Source: an uncultured Actinomycetes bacterium
Lineage (GTDB): Bacteria > Actinomycetota > Acidimicrobiia > Acidimicrobiales > RAAP-2
DNA length: 64,000 bases
Reading direction: 5' to 3'
NCBI GenBank assembly: GCA_903825035.1
Contig: CAIJYV010000026.1
Span: 62,001 to 126,000 of the forward strand
The position numbers and the translations under genes were made by a program. Positions 54,204-63,368 of the stretch are shown here, piece by piece. The stretch's first letter is position 1. Each line of letters begins with the position of its first letter. The notes beneath the pieces were generated by a model that did not search any database, was not told where the DNA came from, and worked only from the letters and a program-made list of their open reading frames with translations.

Positions 54204-54209
54204 ATGCTA
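54204..54209 (-). promoter_or_regulatory. -10 element of the SurA-like gene, leaderless
   Basis: TAGCAT on the minus strand, 6 nt before ATG 54197, in the gap after mfd. Confidence 0.6.
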
Positions 54210-54217
54210 GTGAGCGC

Positions 54218-57200
54218 CTACCCTGCCTCGGTGCCCACGATTTCTCTCAGAATTTCCACCAATTCCAAAGGCTCAACCGTCCGAGCCTGAATCTCAATTC
54301 GAACCTCACGACCGCTTTCGTTATACGACTGGGATCCGTAGAGGCGGCGGAGCTTCACCTGTTGAGAGAAGCTCAACTCCACGGGCTGAATCTTCACCAC
54401 GGGGAAGGTGCGAACGCCAACTTTGGCGGGTTGCACGACCAAAGAAGTAACGCCCGAGGCCAAACAGACAAGCCGGAGCTGGGCCAAGTTGAGTAGGCCC
54501 TGGGCGGGACTGGGTAGAGCACCGTAGCGGTCAATCCACTCGGCCGACAAATCATTCAATTCATCCTGTGTTGAAACAACAGCCAAACGGCGATACGCCT
54601 CAAGTCGGGCGTCGTCCGTGCTGACGTAGTCGCTCGGCAGGTGAGCTTCGCCAGGTACGTCAATCGTGATGGGCTCCACTTCAATCGGCGTTTCACCCTT
54701 TGCTTCTGCAACGGCCTCGGCAACAAGCTGGACGTACAAGTCGTATCCCACCGCTGCGACCGGCCCAGACTGGCGGTGGCCTAAGAGGCTCCCTGCGCCG
54801 CGAATTTCCAAGTCGCGCATCGCAATCTTAAAGCCCGACCCGAGGGCCGTATTGTCACCAATGGTGCGCAAACGCTCGTAGGCGGTTTCGGTCAGCACCT
54901 TGTCACGCGGATGGAACAGGTACGCGTACGCTCGCTGATCGCCACGGCCTACTCGACCTCGAAGTTGGTGCATCTGGCCCAGACCCAACCGATCAGCGCG
55001 GTCAACAATCAATGTATTAACTGTTGGCACGTCAATGCCCGATTCAACAATCGTCGTGCACACCAGTACGTCAAATTTGCGTTCCCAGAAGTCGACCATC
55101 ACTCGCTCGAGGGTGCCTTCATCCATCTGACCGTGCGCGATCGCTACTCGAGCGTCGGGGACGAGCGAGGTGATTCTCCGTGCGGCCTCATCGATGTCAG
55201 CCACGCGATTGTGAACGAAGAAGACTTGCCCCTCTCGAAGCAGTTCACGTCGAATTGCTTCCACTACCGCTGGCTCGTCGTATTCACCCACGTGGGTCAA
55301 GATTGGCCGACGATCTGATGGGGGCGTTGTCACCATCGAGATATCACGAATGCCCGTCAGGGCCATTTCGAGCGTACGCGGAATTGGGCTCGCGCTGAGG
55401 GTCAGAACGTCAACTCCAACCGATCGCGCCTTGATGGCCTCTTTGTGATTAACGCCAAAACGCTGTTCTTCGTCGACGACCAAGAGACCTAAATCTTTAA
55501 ACTGCACCACTTCGCTGAGAAGACGATGAGTTCCAATCACGACATCAATTGACCCATCGGTCAGTCCGCTGATTGTCTTCTTGCTCTCCGTTTCGTCAAC
55601 AAAACGGCTGAGTAGGGCGACTTTCACAGGGAAACCGGCGTAGCGCTCACTGAATGTGGCGAAATGCTGTGAAGCGAGCAGCGTGGTCGGGGCAAGAATG
55701 GCCACTTGCTTGTTGTCCTGAACTGCCTTGAACGCCGCACGAACCGCAATCTCGGTCTTGCCGAACCCCACGTCCGCGCAAACCAATCGGTCCATTGGAC
55801 GGGGGCTTTCCATATCGGCCTTAATTTCCGCGACCGCTTTGGCTTGGTCGTGCGTCAGTTGGAAGGGAAACAACCCTTCCATTTCGAACTGCCAGGCCGA
55901 ATCTGGAGCGAAGGCGTGTCCGGGGGCAACACTTCGCTCACGGTACAACTGAACTAATTCTTGCGCCACGAGATAGGCCTCGGCAGCGGCTTGAGCACGC
56001 TTTTTTTGCCACTCGGCCCCTCCCATACGTGAGAGTGCGGGCGCGTCACCGCCGTTATAGGCCGTGAGTGCGTCAATTTGATCGGTCGGCCAATAACTAC
56101 GACCGTCCTTGAATTCCAAGATTAAGTAGTCGCGGGTTACCCCGTTGATTGCGCGTGTAGTCGTACCGGAGAACTTGGCTACTCCGTGCTGGCGGTGAAC
56201 AACGTAGGAACCCACGGCCATGTCTTCAAAGAAGGCGTCGACGGTGCGTGCCTTGGCCCGTTGCGCGCGGTGCACGCTTCGCCGTCCGGTGAGATCGCTT
56301 TCACTCCAGACCACCACTTCGGGGTCGTCAAGCCAAAAGCCGTGACTCAGAGTTGACTCGAGTACGGTCACTCGAACATCAAACACCGCGTCGGGATTGG
56401 TCGTGACTTCAAGTCCTTCACCGCGAAGCTGCTCGGCCATTCGCTCAATGGCTGCAGCATTTGCCGAGAGCACCACTGCTCGACGGGCATTACTCCAACC
56501 CCTCACGTGTGCGGCAATACGTGCGTGGTCGCCTTGGGTAACGGGTGGCGAAGTGAGGAAGGACTCGGCCCCGGGTTGGGCCACCAGCGGCGTGAAGTTT
56601 CTTTCCGCGAATACTTCGTCATAGGTGAGATGTAACAACGGAACGTCGACGGTGGCCTGCCAGGTGGCAGCGACCACATTCGTCAATTCACGCTCTTCTT
56701 CATAAACATCGTCGAGGCGACTCTTGATTTTTTCGGGGGTAATGACGAAGGTCTTGATTTCACCGATTTCGTCCAGCAGCGACTTTCGCTCTGCGGCGAA
56801 CAGGCTCATCCAGCCCTCGAGACCGTCGAAAGAGTCCCCACTGGCGATTCGGTCGAAGGTCGCCCTTCCCCAGGGTTGTGCTGTGGCGAGTGTGGCCGCG
56901 TTCTCCATCTGGGTTTGATTGGGCACCCACTCTCGTGCCGGAGCGACGAGGGTCTCGGTGAGTTCTTCAATGGATCGCTGGGTGCCAATGTCAAAGATTG
57001 CAATTCGTTCCAGCTGATCGCCAAAGAAGTCCAGTCGAATAGGTTCTTCGGTTTCCGCGGGCCAAATGTCCAAGATGCCACCACGAACCGCGATCTCACC
57101 ACGGTGCTCGACGCTGTATTCGCGTCGATAACCGCTGGCGACCAGTCCGGCAATCACTCCATCACGGTCATACTCTGCGCCAACATCAAACTGCCAAGGT

Positions 57201-57589
57201 TCAGGGGCTTTGCTCGGTGGCAAAATTTGCGCGATGGCACGAGCCGAGGCCACGATGACCAGCGGCAGGTCATCATGTTCGATTCGCCAGCGTAAGTGGG
57301 CGCGTTGGGCCATCACCTTGGCGTCGGGCGATACTCGTTCGAGTGGGTGAATGTCCCAAGCCGGCCACAGGGCCAGATCGGCTCCTGGCAACCACTGCTG
57401 GAGATCGGAGAAGAGTGACTCCGCTTCAGCGGTCGTTTCGGTAATCACCACGCTCGCCGGCTCATCGAGCGCGAGGGCGGCCACCGTCACCGCGGTGGCG
57501 AAACTCGAGGGGATGAAGTGACCTCGCGCGACTTTTTCGCGCAAGGTGGGAGCAACAATCTCAAGAACTCGAGACAGGCCTCGGCTCAC
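54218..57589 (-). CDS. mfd: Transcription-repair coupling factor Mfd
   Basis: A 1123-residue translocase that removes stalled RNA polymerase and recruits UvrA. UvrB-like N-terminal modules come first, then the RNA-polymerase-interacting domain (SYVVHRQHGVAKFSG), then the RecG-like motor: Walker A in ADVGFGKTEIAVRAA, LVVDEEQRFGVNHKE (motif II), and TIVESGIDVPTVNTLIVDRAD. The TRCF C-terminal domain ends the protein. The ATG overlaps the pth stop by 4 bp, so it is translated with pth. Confidence 0.97.
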   Translation of the reverse strand: MSRGLSRVLEIVAPTLREKVARGHFIPSSFATAVTVAALALDEPASVVITETTAEAESLFSDLQQWLPGADLALWPAWDIHPLERVSPDAKVMAQRAHLRWRIEHDDLPLVIVASARAIAQILPPSKAPEPWQFDVGAEYDRDGVIAGLVASGYRREYSVEHRGEIAVRGGILDIWPAETEEPIRLDFFGDQLERIAIFDIGTQRSIEELTETLVAPAREWVPNQTQMENAATLATAQPWGRATFDRIASGDSFDGLEGWMSLFAAERKSLLDEIGEIKTFVITPEKIKSRLDDVYEEERELTNVVAATWQATVDVPLLHLTYDEVFAERNFTPLVAQPGAESFLTSPPVTQGDHARIAAHVRGWSNARRAVVLSANAAAIERMAEQLRGEGLEVTTNPDAVFDVRVTVLESTLSHGFWLDDPEVVVWSESDLTGRRSVHRAQRAKARTVDAFFEDMAVGSYVVHRQHGVAKFSGTTTRAINGVTRDYLILEFKDGRSYWPTDQIDALTAYNGGDAPALSRMGGAEWQKKRAQAAAEAYLVAQELVQLYRERSVAPGHAFAPDSAWQFEMEGLFPFQLTHDQAKAVAEIKADMESPRPMDRLVCADVGFGKTEIAVRAAFKAVQDNKQVAILAPTTLLASQHFATFSERYAGFPVKVALLSRFVDETESKKTISGLTDGSIDVVIGTHRLLSEVVQFKDLGLLVVDEEQRFGVNHKEAIKARSVGVDVLTLSASPIPRTLEMALTGIRDISMVTTPPSDRRPILTHVGEYDEPAVVEAIRRELLREGQVFFVHNRVADIDEAARRITSLVPDARVAIAHGQMDEGTLERVMVDFWERKFDVLVCTTIVESGIDVPTVNTLIVDRADRLGLGQMHQLRGRVGRGDQRAYAYLFHPRDKVLTETAYERLRTIGDNTALGSGFKIAMRDLEIRGAGSLLGHRQSGPVAAVGYDLYVQLVAEAVAEAKGETPIEVEPITIDVPGEAHLPSDYVSTDDARLEAYRRLAVVSTQDELNDLSAEWIDRYGALPSPAQGLLNLAQLRLVCLASGVTSLVVQPAKVGVRTFPVVKIQPVELSFSQQVKLRRLYGSQSYNESGREVRIEIQARTVEPLELVEILREIVGTEAG

Positions 57590-58200
57590 GAGCCATTCAC
57601 AGTGCGCTGAGCGGCTTCGAGTCCTTGGTCGATCAGTGCCTCCAGTGCGTCGGCCGCTCGCTGGACGTCGTAGGCCAACTCTTCTTTGCGGTACCCCGTT
57701 GGGCGCTTCAGCACCCAGTCGGTCACCATTTCTTTGCGCTCGGGCTTGCCAATGCCAATTCTCAATCGTGAGAAGTCTTGAGTCCCAATCGTTTTTGCGA
57801 TGCTGCGCAGTCCATTGTGGCCCGCCAGTCCGCCACCGAATTTCAATTGCAGGCGGTGAGGGTCGAGGTCTAATTCATCGTGCGCCACCACCAAGTTGGC
57901 CAAATCTTCAATCGAGGTGCGCTTAAGCAGTGGGCTCACCGCCGCGCCCGATTCATTCATATAGGTTGTGGGAATAGCGAGCGTAACCAAGCCCCGTGGG
58001 GTGGAAATTGTCGCGGTACTGGCGCGCTGACGACGCTCGACAGAGAAGTTTGCGTTACGTCGATTCGCTAGTTCACGGACCGCATCGCCACCAATGTTGT
58101 GACGCGATCCCTCGTATTCGTTTCCGGGATTAGCTAACCCGACGATTAGCAACACACTTGGTGTGCCGCGACGTTCGTCGTTTCCGCGCCTAAGCGCCAT
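57586..58200 (-). CDS. pth: Peptidyl-tRNA hydrolase
   Basis: A 204-residue enzyme recycling peptidyl-tRNA. The signature LLIVGLANPGNEYEGSRHNIGGDAV holds the catalytic His and Asn; TYMNESGAAVSPLL, VAHDELDLDPHRLQLKFGGGLAGHNGLRS and RLRIGIGKP are also typical. The first 16 residues are an extra basic start. It begins 5 bp after rplY and overlaps mfd by 4 bp. rplY-pth adjacency is common in bacteria. Confidence 0.95.
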   Translation of the reverse strand: MALRRGNDERRGTPSVLLIVGLANPGNEYEGSRHNIGGDAVRELANRRNANFSVERRQRASTATISTPRGLVTLAIPTTYMNESGAAVSPLLKRTSIEDLANLVVAHDELDLDPHRLQLKFGGGLAGHNGLRSIAKTIGTQDFSRLRIGIGKPERKEMVTDWVLKRPTGYRKEELAYDVQRAADALEALIDQGLEAAQRTVNGS

Positions 58201-58205
58201 ACGAA

Positions 58206-58805
58206 TTAGTTGGCGGCAGTAGCGCCGGCAGCTTCGTTCTGCTTAGCAGCGCGACCGGCGAAGGTGGCGACAACCGCCAGGTGTGCGTCGGCCGTGGCCT
58301 CAACGCCCGCAGGCAAGGTGAGGTCACTGATACGAATTGCGCCACTGGGCTTGAGCTCGGAGATGTCGACGTTGATGAAAGTTGGGATGTCACTCGGACG
58401 AGCCTTAACTTCGATGTTGAACAACTGCTGGTCGACTTCCCAGTCCGCGTGACGAACCTCAACGGCGTCACCAATGACGTGCAATGGCACTTCGGCGACA
58501 ACGGGCTTGTTCGGGTCAACGACCTGGAAGTCAATGTGAGCTACGGTGCCACGCACCTTGTGACGCTGCAATTCACGAGCCAAGACGGTGTAAGTCTTAC
58601 CGGCTACTTCGAGGTTGATCAAGGAGTTGAGACCTTGCTCACCCGAGACGGCGGTGCGAAACTCTTTGGCGTTGACCGCTACGGGTACTGGCGTGATGCC
58701 CTCGCCGTACACAACGGCGGGGATTGAACCGGCAATACGAAGACGGCGTGATGAGGCTGAACCGTGTACGCGGTCAGTTGCGGCACTCAAAGTGATCTGA
58801 GACAT
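58206..58805 (-). CDS. rplY: 50S ribosomal protein L25, long (CTC) form
   Basis: A 199-residue L25/TL5/CTC protein binding 5S rRNA. The N-terminal L25 domain (ARE-type LRIAGSIPAVVYGEG) is followed by the CTC beta domain (VAEVPLHVIGDAVEV, PTFINVDISEL). The Ala-rich C-terminal tail is typical. AAGGAG lies 5 nt before the ATG. A TAGACT upstream near 58851-58856 could be its own -10. prs precedes it on the same strand. Confidence 0.94.
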   Translation of the reverse strand: MSQITLSAATDRVHGSASSRRLRIAGSIPAVVYGEGITPVPVAVNAKEFRTAVSGEQGLNSLINLEVAGKTYTVLARELQRHKVRGTVAHIDFQVVDPNKPVVAEVPLHVIGDAVEVRHADWEVDQQLFNIEVKARPSDIPTFINVDISELKPSGAIRISDLTLPAGVEATADAHLAVVATFAGRAAKQNEAAGATAAN

Positions 58806-58886
58806 GGTGACTCCTTGGCGAATGGCTGTAGCCCACGGGCAACAGGGTTTCTTAGTCTAGCCCGAGGCCAGGGGCCCCACTTTTGC

Positions 58887-59861
58887 TTAGAGCAGATTCT
58901 CGCCGCCGAAGATTTCCGATACTGAGGAATCCTCGAAAATTGCGGAAATTGCGTTTGCGATCAGGGGGGCGATGGAGAGGATTTCGAGCTTTTCGAAGCG
59001 CTTCTCGGGGGTAAGGGGCAAGGTATCGGTAACGATAACTCGACTGACTGGCGCGTTGAACAGTCGCTCAGCGGCCGGGGGTGAAAAGACCGCGTGGGTC
59101 GCCATGACCCAAATGTCATCGGCACCGTGTTCTTTCAGCAAGTCACAGGCCGCAACGATTGTTCCGGCGGTGTCGATCATGTCATCGATCAAAACACAGT
59201 GACGACCAACCACGTCACCGACGATGTGACGAGCTTCAACAACATTGGCGGTGCCCTTGGGGCGAGTCTTGTGGACTAGGGCCAAGTCGCAACCCAAGTG
59301 TTGGGCGTACCGTTCGGCAACCTTCACACGACCAGCGTCAGGAGCTACGACAACCATCTTCTTGGGGTCAATGTTCTCGCGCAGGTACGCCTCGAGAACT
59401 GGTGCAGCGACTAAGTGGTCGACTGGAATATCAAAGAAGCCTTGAATCTGACCCGAGTGGAAATCAACGCTCAGCACACGAGTGGCCCCAGCGGTCTGCA
59501 ACATATCGGCGACGAGCTTCGCGGTAATCGGTTCACGACCGGCGGACTTGCGGTCTTGTCGCGCGTATCCGTAGTTAGGGATAACGGCAGTAATTGACTT
59601 TGCGCTCGCGCGCTTGGCAGCATCAATCATGATGAGTTGTTCCATCACTGCGTCATTCACTGGTGTCGCGTGAGTCTGCACAATGAAGACGTGCGCTCCA
59701 CGAACTGATTCATCGAAGCGGCAGTGAATCTCACCGTTAGCGAACTCGCGGACATTGGCGTTGGTTAACGCCACTCCAAGGTTGTCGGCGACATCCTGGG
59801 CTAGGGCTGGGTGGCAACGACCCGAAACAATGACCAGACGGCGCTTAGACAGTGACTCCAC
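58887..59861 (-). CDS. prs: Ribose-phosphate pyrophosphokinase
   Basis: A 324-residue PRPP synthetase, which joins ribose-5-phosphate and ATP-derived pyrophosphate for nucleotide, His and Trp synthesis. Seen are FANGEIHCRFDESVRG, IPNYGYARQDRK, the ATP-binding VLSVDFHSGQIQGFF, VVAPDAGRVKVAERYA and the PRPP loop CVLIDDMIDTAGTI. The start is GTG 59861 with TACGAT 6 nt upstream and no Shine-Dalgarno, so it is probably leaderless although glmU is just upstream. The glmU-prs-rplY-pth order is shared with mycobacteria. Confidence 0.96.
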   Translation of the reverse strand: MESLSKRRLVIVSGRCHPALAQDVADNLGVALTNANVREFANGEIHCRFDESVRGAHVFIVQTHATPVNDAVMEQLIMIDAAKRASAKSITAVIPNYGYARQDRKSAGREPITAKLVADMLQTAGATRVLSVDFHSGQIQGFFDIPVDHLVAAPVLEAYLRENIDPKKMVVVAPDAGRVKVAERYAQHLGCDLALVHKTRPKGTANVVEARHIVGDVVGRHCVLIDDMIDTAGTIVAACDLLKEHGADDIWVMATHAVFSPPAAERLFNAPVSRVIVTDTLPLTPEKRFEKLEILSIAPLIANAISAIFEDSSVSEIFGGENLL

Positions 59862-59867
59862 GGCTAA

Positions 59868-59873
59868 ATCGTA
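59868..59873 (-). promoter_or_regulatory. -10 element of prs, leaderless
   Basis: TACGAT on the minus strand, 6 nt before GTG 59861, in the short gap after the glmU-like gene. Confidence 0.6.
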
Positions 59874-59891
59874 GTTGAAGGCGGAACGTGT

Positions 59892-60674
59892 TTATTGTTC
59901 TGCGCGCTCAGCCAGCACAGATTCGCAGTAAGCCAGTTGCTCGGGGTCATTCACGCCCTGGGCCTCAGTGGAATCAATCAGGCAATCGGCTCGGACGAGG
60001 GCGCCGGAGGCAACCAATATTCCAACTACGTCCGTGAGGTAGTACTCCCCTTGGGCGTTGCCTCGCCCAACTCGATGCAGCGCCGACTCCAGCGCTGGGA
60101 GCGATCCGATCATGATTCCCGTATTGATTTCGTGAATCGCACGCTCAGAGTCCGTGGCGTCTCGCTCTTCGACAATGCTCGCCACGTTGTCGTCCTCATC
60201 TCGAATAATGCGTCCATATCCCGTGGGGTTCTCAACGACCGCGCTCATCACGCTGAGTGCCGCTCCAGTCGCTAGGTGCTGGTTTATAAATTTCGTGATA
60301 CTCGTTGCTCGAAGTAGTGGGGTATCGCCTGGGACTATGAGAACCATTTCGGAGCTCTCGCGCGTGAGCGCTTCAAGCGCAACGGTGGTTGCGTGCCCCG
60401 TACCCAGCTGCTCGGCTTGGGTTACGAAGTGCCACTCAACCGCAGTTCCCGACAGGTACTCGAGATGGTGCGTGAGTTGCGTTCCCCCATGACCAACAAC
60501 AACGACTCCCGTTGTAATTCGTTTGTCGCTCAATGCGGAAATGACCCAGTCGATCAGTGCTCTATTAGCGAGTCGGTGCAGCGGCTTAGGCAGATCCGAT
60601 TGCATTCGCTTGCCGACTCCGGCAGCAAGCACAATGGCGGTTATCGACTGAGTCACCCGTCTAGTTTGCTGCAT
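59892..60674 (-). CDS. glmU: GlmU-like N-acetylglucosamine-1-phosphate uridylyltransferase, uridylyltransferase domain only
   Basis: A 260-residue protein equal to the N-terminal half of GlmU. ITAIVLAAGVGKRMQSDLPK is the nucleotide loop, followed by EQLGTGHATTVAL, IVPGDTPLLRAT with the metal Asp, GYGRIIRDEDDNV and GEYYLTDVVGIL. The left-handed beta-helix acetyltransferase half of normal GlmU (about 450 residues) is absent. ATG 60674, 20 bp beyond tRNA-Gln, is chosen because the ORF start at 60770 overlaps the tRNA; GTG 60656 is an alternative. Acetylation of GlcN-1-P must be supplied elsewhere. Confidence 0.88.
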   Translation of the reverse strand: MQQTRRVTQSITAIVLAAGVGKRMQSDLPKPLHRLANRALIDWVISALSDKRITTGVVVVGHGGTQLTHHLEYLSGTAVEWHFVTQAEQLGTGHATTVALEALTRESSEMVLIVPGDTPLLRATSITKFINQHLATGAALSVMSAVVENPTGYGRIIRDEDDNVASIVEERDATDSERAIHEINTGIMIGSLPALESALHRVGRGNAQGEYYLTDVVGILVASGALVRADCLIDSTEAQGVNDPEQLAYCESVLAERAEQ

Positions 60675-60693
60675 AGAGCAGCGCCCACGGTGT

Positions 60694-60769
60694 TGGCTGG
60701 CGGGGGAGGGCTCGAACCTCCAACCGACGGATTCAAAGTCCGTTGTTCTGCCAATTGAACTACCCGCCA
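60694..60769 (-). tRNA. tRNA-Gln (TTG anticodon)
   Basis: A 76-nt gene including encoded CCA. The acceptor is TGGCGGG with CCCGCCA, with the U1-A72 pair and G73 typical of tRNA-Gln. The D arm is GTTC/GAAC, the anticodon arm is ACGGA-CTTTGAA-TCCGT, and the T arm is GGAGG-TTCGAGC-CCTCC. The anticodon TTG is at 60734-60736 and reads CAA and CAG. Confidence 0.95.
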
Positions 60770-60870
60770 CCGGTGGTCCACAATTCTTTACGTATTCTTA
60801 TTAAAACTGTGGTTTGCCCTTAAGGCACCTAGACACACTAGAGCCTAGAACAAACCCGAAGGAGTCCCTC

Positions 60871-61569
60871 ATGTCAGTTGAGAATGCCAGCCTCTACGTG
60901 GCAATCGTCGATGACGACGGCGCCATTCGCACCTCCTTGGGTCGCGCCCTGCGCATGGAGAACTACGAGGTCGAACTTCTCGAAGATGGCCTGAGCGCCT
61001 TAAAGTCATTCCAATTACGTGCCCCCGACGCGATCATCTTGGACTTACAGCTCCCCGACATCGATGGGCTCGAGGTTTGTCGACGAATACGGCAATCGGG
61101 AGACACCACGCCGATTCTCATGTTGACCGCTCGCGACGCGGTGAACGACCGCGTTGAAGGCCTGGACGTGGGCGCCGACGATTACCTCGTCAAGCCCTTC
61201 GACCTGGCTGAATTACTCGCTCGCCTACGGGCACTCTTGCGTCGTAATCAGTCAACGGGTGGTGAAGCGAGCAACTTGCGCTATGAGGACCTAACGCTCA
61301 ATCCCAACACTCGCGAAGTTTTTCGTGGTGAACGAAAGATTGAACTCACCAAGATCGAATTCGAACTTCTGGAGCTTTTTATGCAGCACCCCCGTCAAGT
61401 GCTGACTCGCGATCAGATTTTGGATCTGGTGTGGGGATACAACTTCGACTCAGGTACTAATTCCCTCGCGGTTTATATCGGATACTTGCGTCGCAAACTT
61501 GAAGAGAATGGTGAGTCTCGTCTCTTGCACACCGCACGTGGAGTTGGCTACTCACTCAAAGCTTCATGA
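60871..61569 (+). CDS. OmpR-family response regulator, MprA-like
   Basis: A 232-residue regulator. The receiver domain (residues about 9-120) has the acidic pair in VAIVDDDGA, the phosphoacceptor Asp in AIILDLQLPD, the switch Thr in MLTARD and the Lys in DYLVKPF. The winged helix occupies about 135-230 (TKIEFELLELFMQHPRQVLTRDQIL, SNSLAVYIGYLRRKL-like segment). ATG 60871 has GAAGGAG 6 nt upstream, so codons back to 60814 are rejected. The stop overlaps the kinase ATG by 4 bp. Its partner is the kinase directly downstream. Confidence 0.93.
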   Translation: MSVENASLYVAIVDDDGAIRTSLGRALRMENYEVELLEDGLSALKSFQLRAPDAIILDLQLPDIDGLEVCRRIRQSGDTTPILMLTARDAVNDRVEGLDVGADDYLVKPFDLAELLARLRALLRRNQSTGGEASNLRYEDLTLNPNTREVFRGERKIELTKIEFELLELFMQHPRQVLTRDQILDLVWGYNFDSGTNSLAVYIGYLRRKLEENGESRLLHTARGVGYSLKAS

Positions 61570-62903
61570 AGTTCCGCACCCGAGTAGTCCTCGCGGCCGT
61601 GCTCTCGGCCTCACTCGTTGCCGTACTCGCTTCGCTGGCGGCTTATTACACCGAACACAACACCGCATTGACCACCGTTGACGCAAATTTGCGCAACAAC
61701 GCCATCGGAATTCCGGGTAACGAAGATCAGAGCCAAAACCCGCCCTACGAAATTGTTGATACCGCTGGACAGGTCTACCCAGCTGGACGTTTCGCTGCCG
61801 ACAAGCTCTTGATTGCGATTGCGAACGGCACCCAACCCACCCAGTTCCGCACAATTGTCCGTCACGGTCAGCACTTCCGTGAGTACATCACCTATCGGCC
61901 AGCGAACTCCGAATCCCTCTGTCCCGAGGAGTCATGTCTAATCAAAACCGCCACCGCCAATGTCTATCTAGAGCCCATTGACGCTCAATTAACGACCAAT
62001 AACCACGTTTTGCCCACAACGTTGCTCATCATGCTCGCTGGACTTCTCTTCGCCCTGGGTGTTGGTCTCTTGCTCGCTCGTCGTGCAGTCACGCCTCTCG
62101 AGGCGGTCACTGACGAAATTGAGCGCATCGCTAATTCCAATAATCTCCAGTCACGCTTAAGCGAAGGTGGAAACGACGAATTGGGTCGGTTGCGAAAAAC
62201 CTTCAATCACCTGCTCGGAAACGTTGAGAACAGTCAGCACCTCCAACGGCAATTGGTTCTTGACGCTAGTCACGAGCTCCGCACTCCCCTGACGAGCTTG
62301 CGCACCAACGCCCAGGTGTTGAGCAAAGCTAAGCAACTCTCCCCCGAAGACTTAGAACAATTGACCATCGACGTCGTCACCCAGGTCGATGAATTGACTG
62401 CGCTCGTAGGAGACCTCGCCGAACTCGCTCGAGGGGAATACTCCGAAGGCAAAATTGTCAAAATCCAACTCGATGAAGTAGTCGACGAGTGCCTCGATAC
62501 CGCTCGCACCTACGCCCGCATCAAGAACATCACAATTGATTCCGAGGTTCTCTCGTCGGTGGTCAACGGGAGGCGAGACCGCCTCGTCCGAGCCGTCTCG
62601 AACCTCTTGACCAACGCAATCAAGTTCACCCCCGTGAACGGACGAATCAAGGTCAGTAGTCACGATGGCGTGGTCAGTGTCGCTGACTCGGGTCCGGGCA
62701 TCGCCGAGGATGATCGCCCCTTTGTTTTCGACCGGTTCTGGCGCTCACCCTCAGCACGGGGGCTACCCGGTTCGGGCTTAGGGCTTTCTATTGTTCAGCA
62801 GGTCATTGAGGAGTTTGACGGCCAGGTGACCGTGGACTCTGACCCGGAACTGGGTGGGGCCCGTATGGTCATGACCCTGCCAATCGCCAACGCTACGCGG
62901 TAG
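61566..62903 (+). CDS. Sensor histidine kinase, MprB-like
   Basis: A 445-residue membrane kinase. Span 1 (about 7-27) and span 2 (about 148-172) enclose an external sensor of 120 residues with one Cys pair (LCPEESCLI). HAMP follows (RRAVTPLEAVTDEIERI), then the HisKA box LDASHELRTPLTSLRTN with the phosphorylated His, and the HATPase with NLLTNAIKF (N box), VADSGPGIAEDD (G1) and GSGLGLSIV (G2). Translation is coupled to the regulator by a 4-bp overlap. The signal is not known; mycobacterial MprB senses envelope stress. Confidence 0.93.
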   Translation: MKFRTRVVLAAVLSASLVAVLASLAAYYTEHNTALTTVDANLRNNAIGIPGNEDQSQNPPYEIVDTAGQVYPAGRFAADKLLIAIANGTQPTQFRTIVRHGQHFREYITYRPANSESLCPEESCLIKTATANVYLEPIDAQLTTNNHVLPTTLLIMLAGLLFALGVGLLLARRAVTPLEAVTDEIERIANSNNLQSRLSEGGNDELGRLRKTFNHLLGNVENSQHLQRQLVLDASHELRTPLTSLRTNAQVLSKAKQLSPEDLEQLTIDVVTQVDELTALVGDLAELARGEYSEGKIVKIQLDEVVDECLDTARTYARIKNITIDSEVLSSVVNGRRDRLVRAVSNLLTNAIKFTPVNGRIKVSSHDGVVSVADSGPGIAEDDRPFVFDRFWRSPSARGLPGSGLGLSIVQQVIEEFDGQVTVDSDPELGGARMVMTLPIANATR

Positions 62904-62999
62904 TGTTATGCCAACTCTTTTAAGGGTTTCTTACCAATAGCCTCGATGAACTTTATTTAGGGCTGGCACACTGGAGATACCTCAAAACAAGGCTAAAAC

Positions 63000-63368
63000 A
63001 TGACACCAAACCCACGCACCCCACAGCTAAGAGACCGCCGATTCGCCCGAGTCCGTCTACTTTCGAATTCAATCTTCTTGGTAGCCAGCGCCCTCTCAGC
63101 CGGTATGGTCGCCTACTTTGCGAGCACCGCAGTGGCCTACACCTCGAGTCCTCAGACCACGACTACTACCACGGGTGGCTCCGGTGTGACTCCAACCACC
63201 ACGCCAGCAACCACACCCACCACCGCCGCCACTGGCGGGGGAAATGGCGGTGGCGGAACGACACCCACTACGACTCGGCCCACTCCGACGACCGTGGTCA
63301 CTGTTCCGGTTACCACCCCAACGGTTTGCCACACTTCGGCGTCGGGTACCTTCCTGGGCTGTTGGTGA
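63000..63368 (+). CDS. Small exported Thr/Pro-rich protein, unknown function
   Basis: A 122-residue protein. A basic N-terminus (RTPQLRDRRFARVRL) precedes one membrane span or signal (about 23-46, SIFLVASALSAGMVAYFASTAVA). Residues 50-105 are low-complexity Thr/Pro/Gly, probably an extended wall-spanning linker. The C-terminus is a short motif with two Cys (VCHTSASGTFLGCW). The stop overlaps the apbE start (GTGA), so the two are co-translated. No family is recognised; a redox or flavin link with ApbE is only suggested by position. Confidence 0.6.
   Translation: MTPNPRTPQLRDRRFARVRLLSNSIFLVASALSAGMVAYFASTAVAYTSSPQTTTTTTGGSGVTPTTTPATTPTTAATGGGNGGGGTTPTTTRPTPTTVVTVPVTTPTVCHTSASGTFLGCW

Noticed and set aside
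60675-60770. N-terminal extension of the glmU-like frame to 60770
   Set aside because: It runs through the whole of tRNA-Gln; GlmU similarity begins only after ATG 60674.
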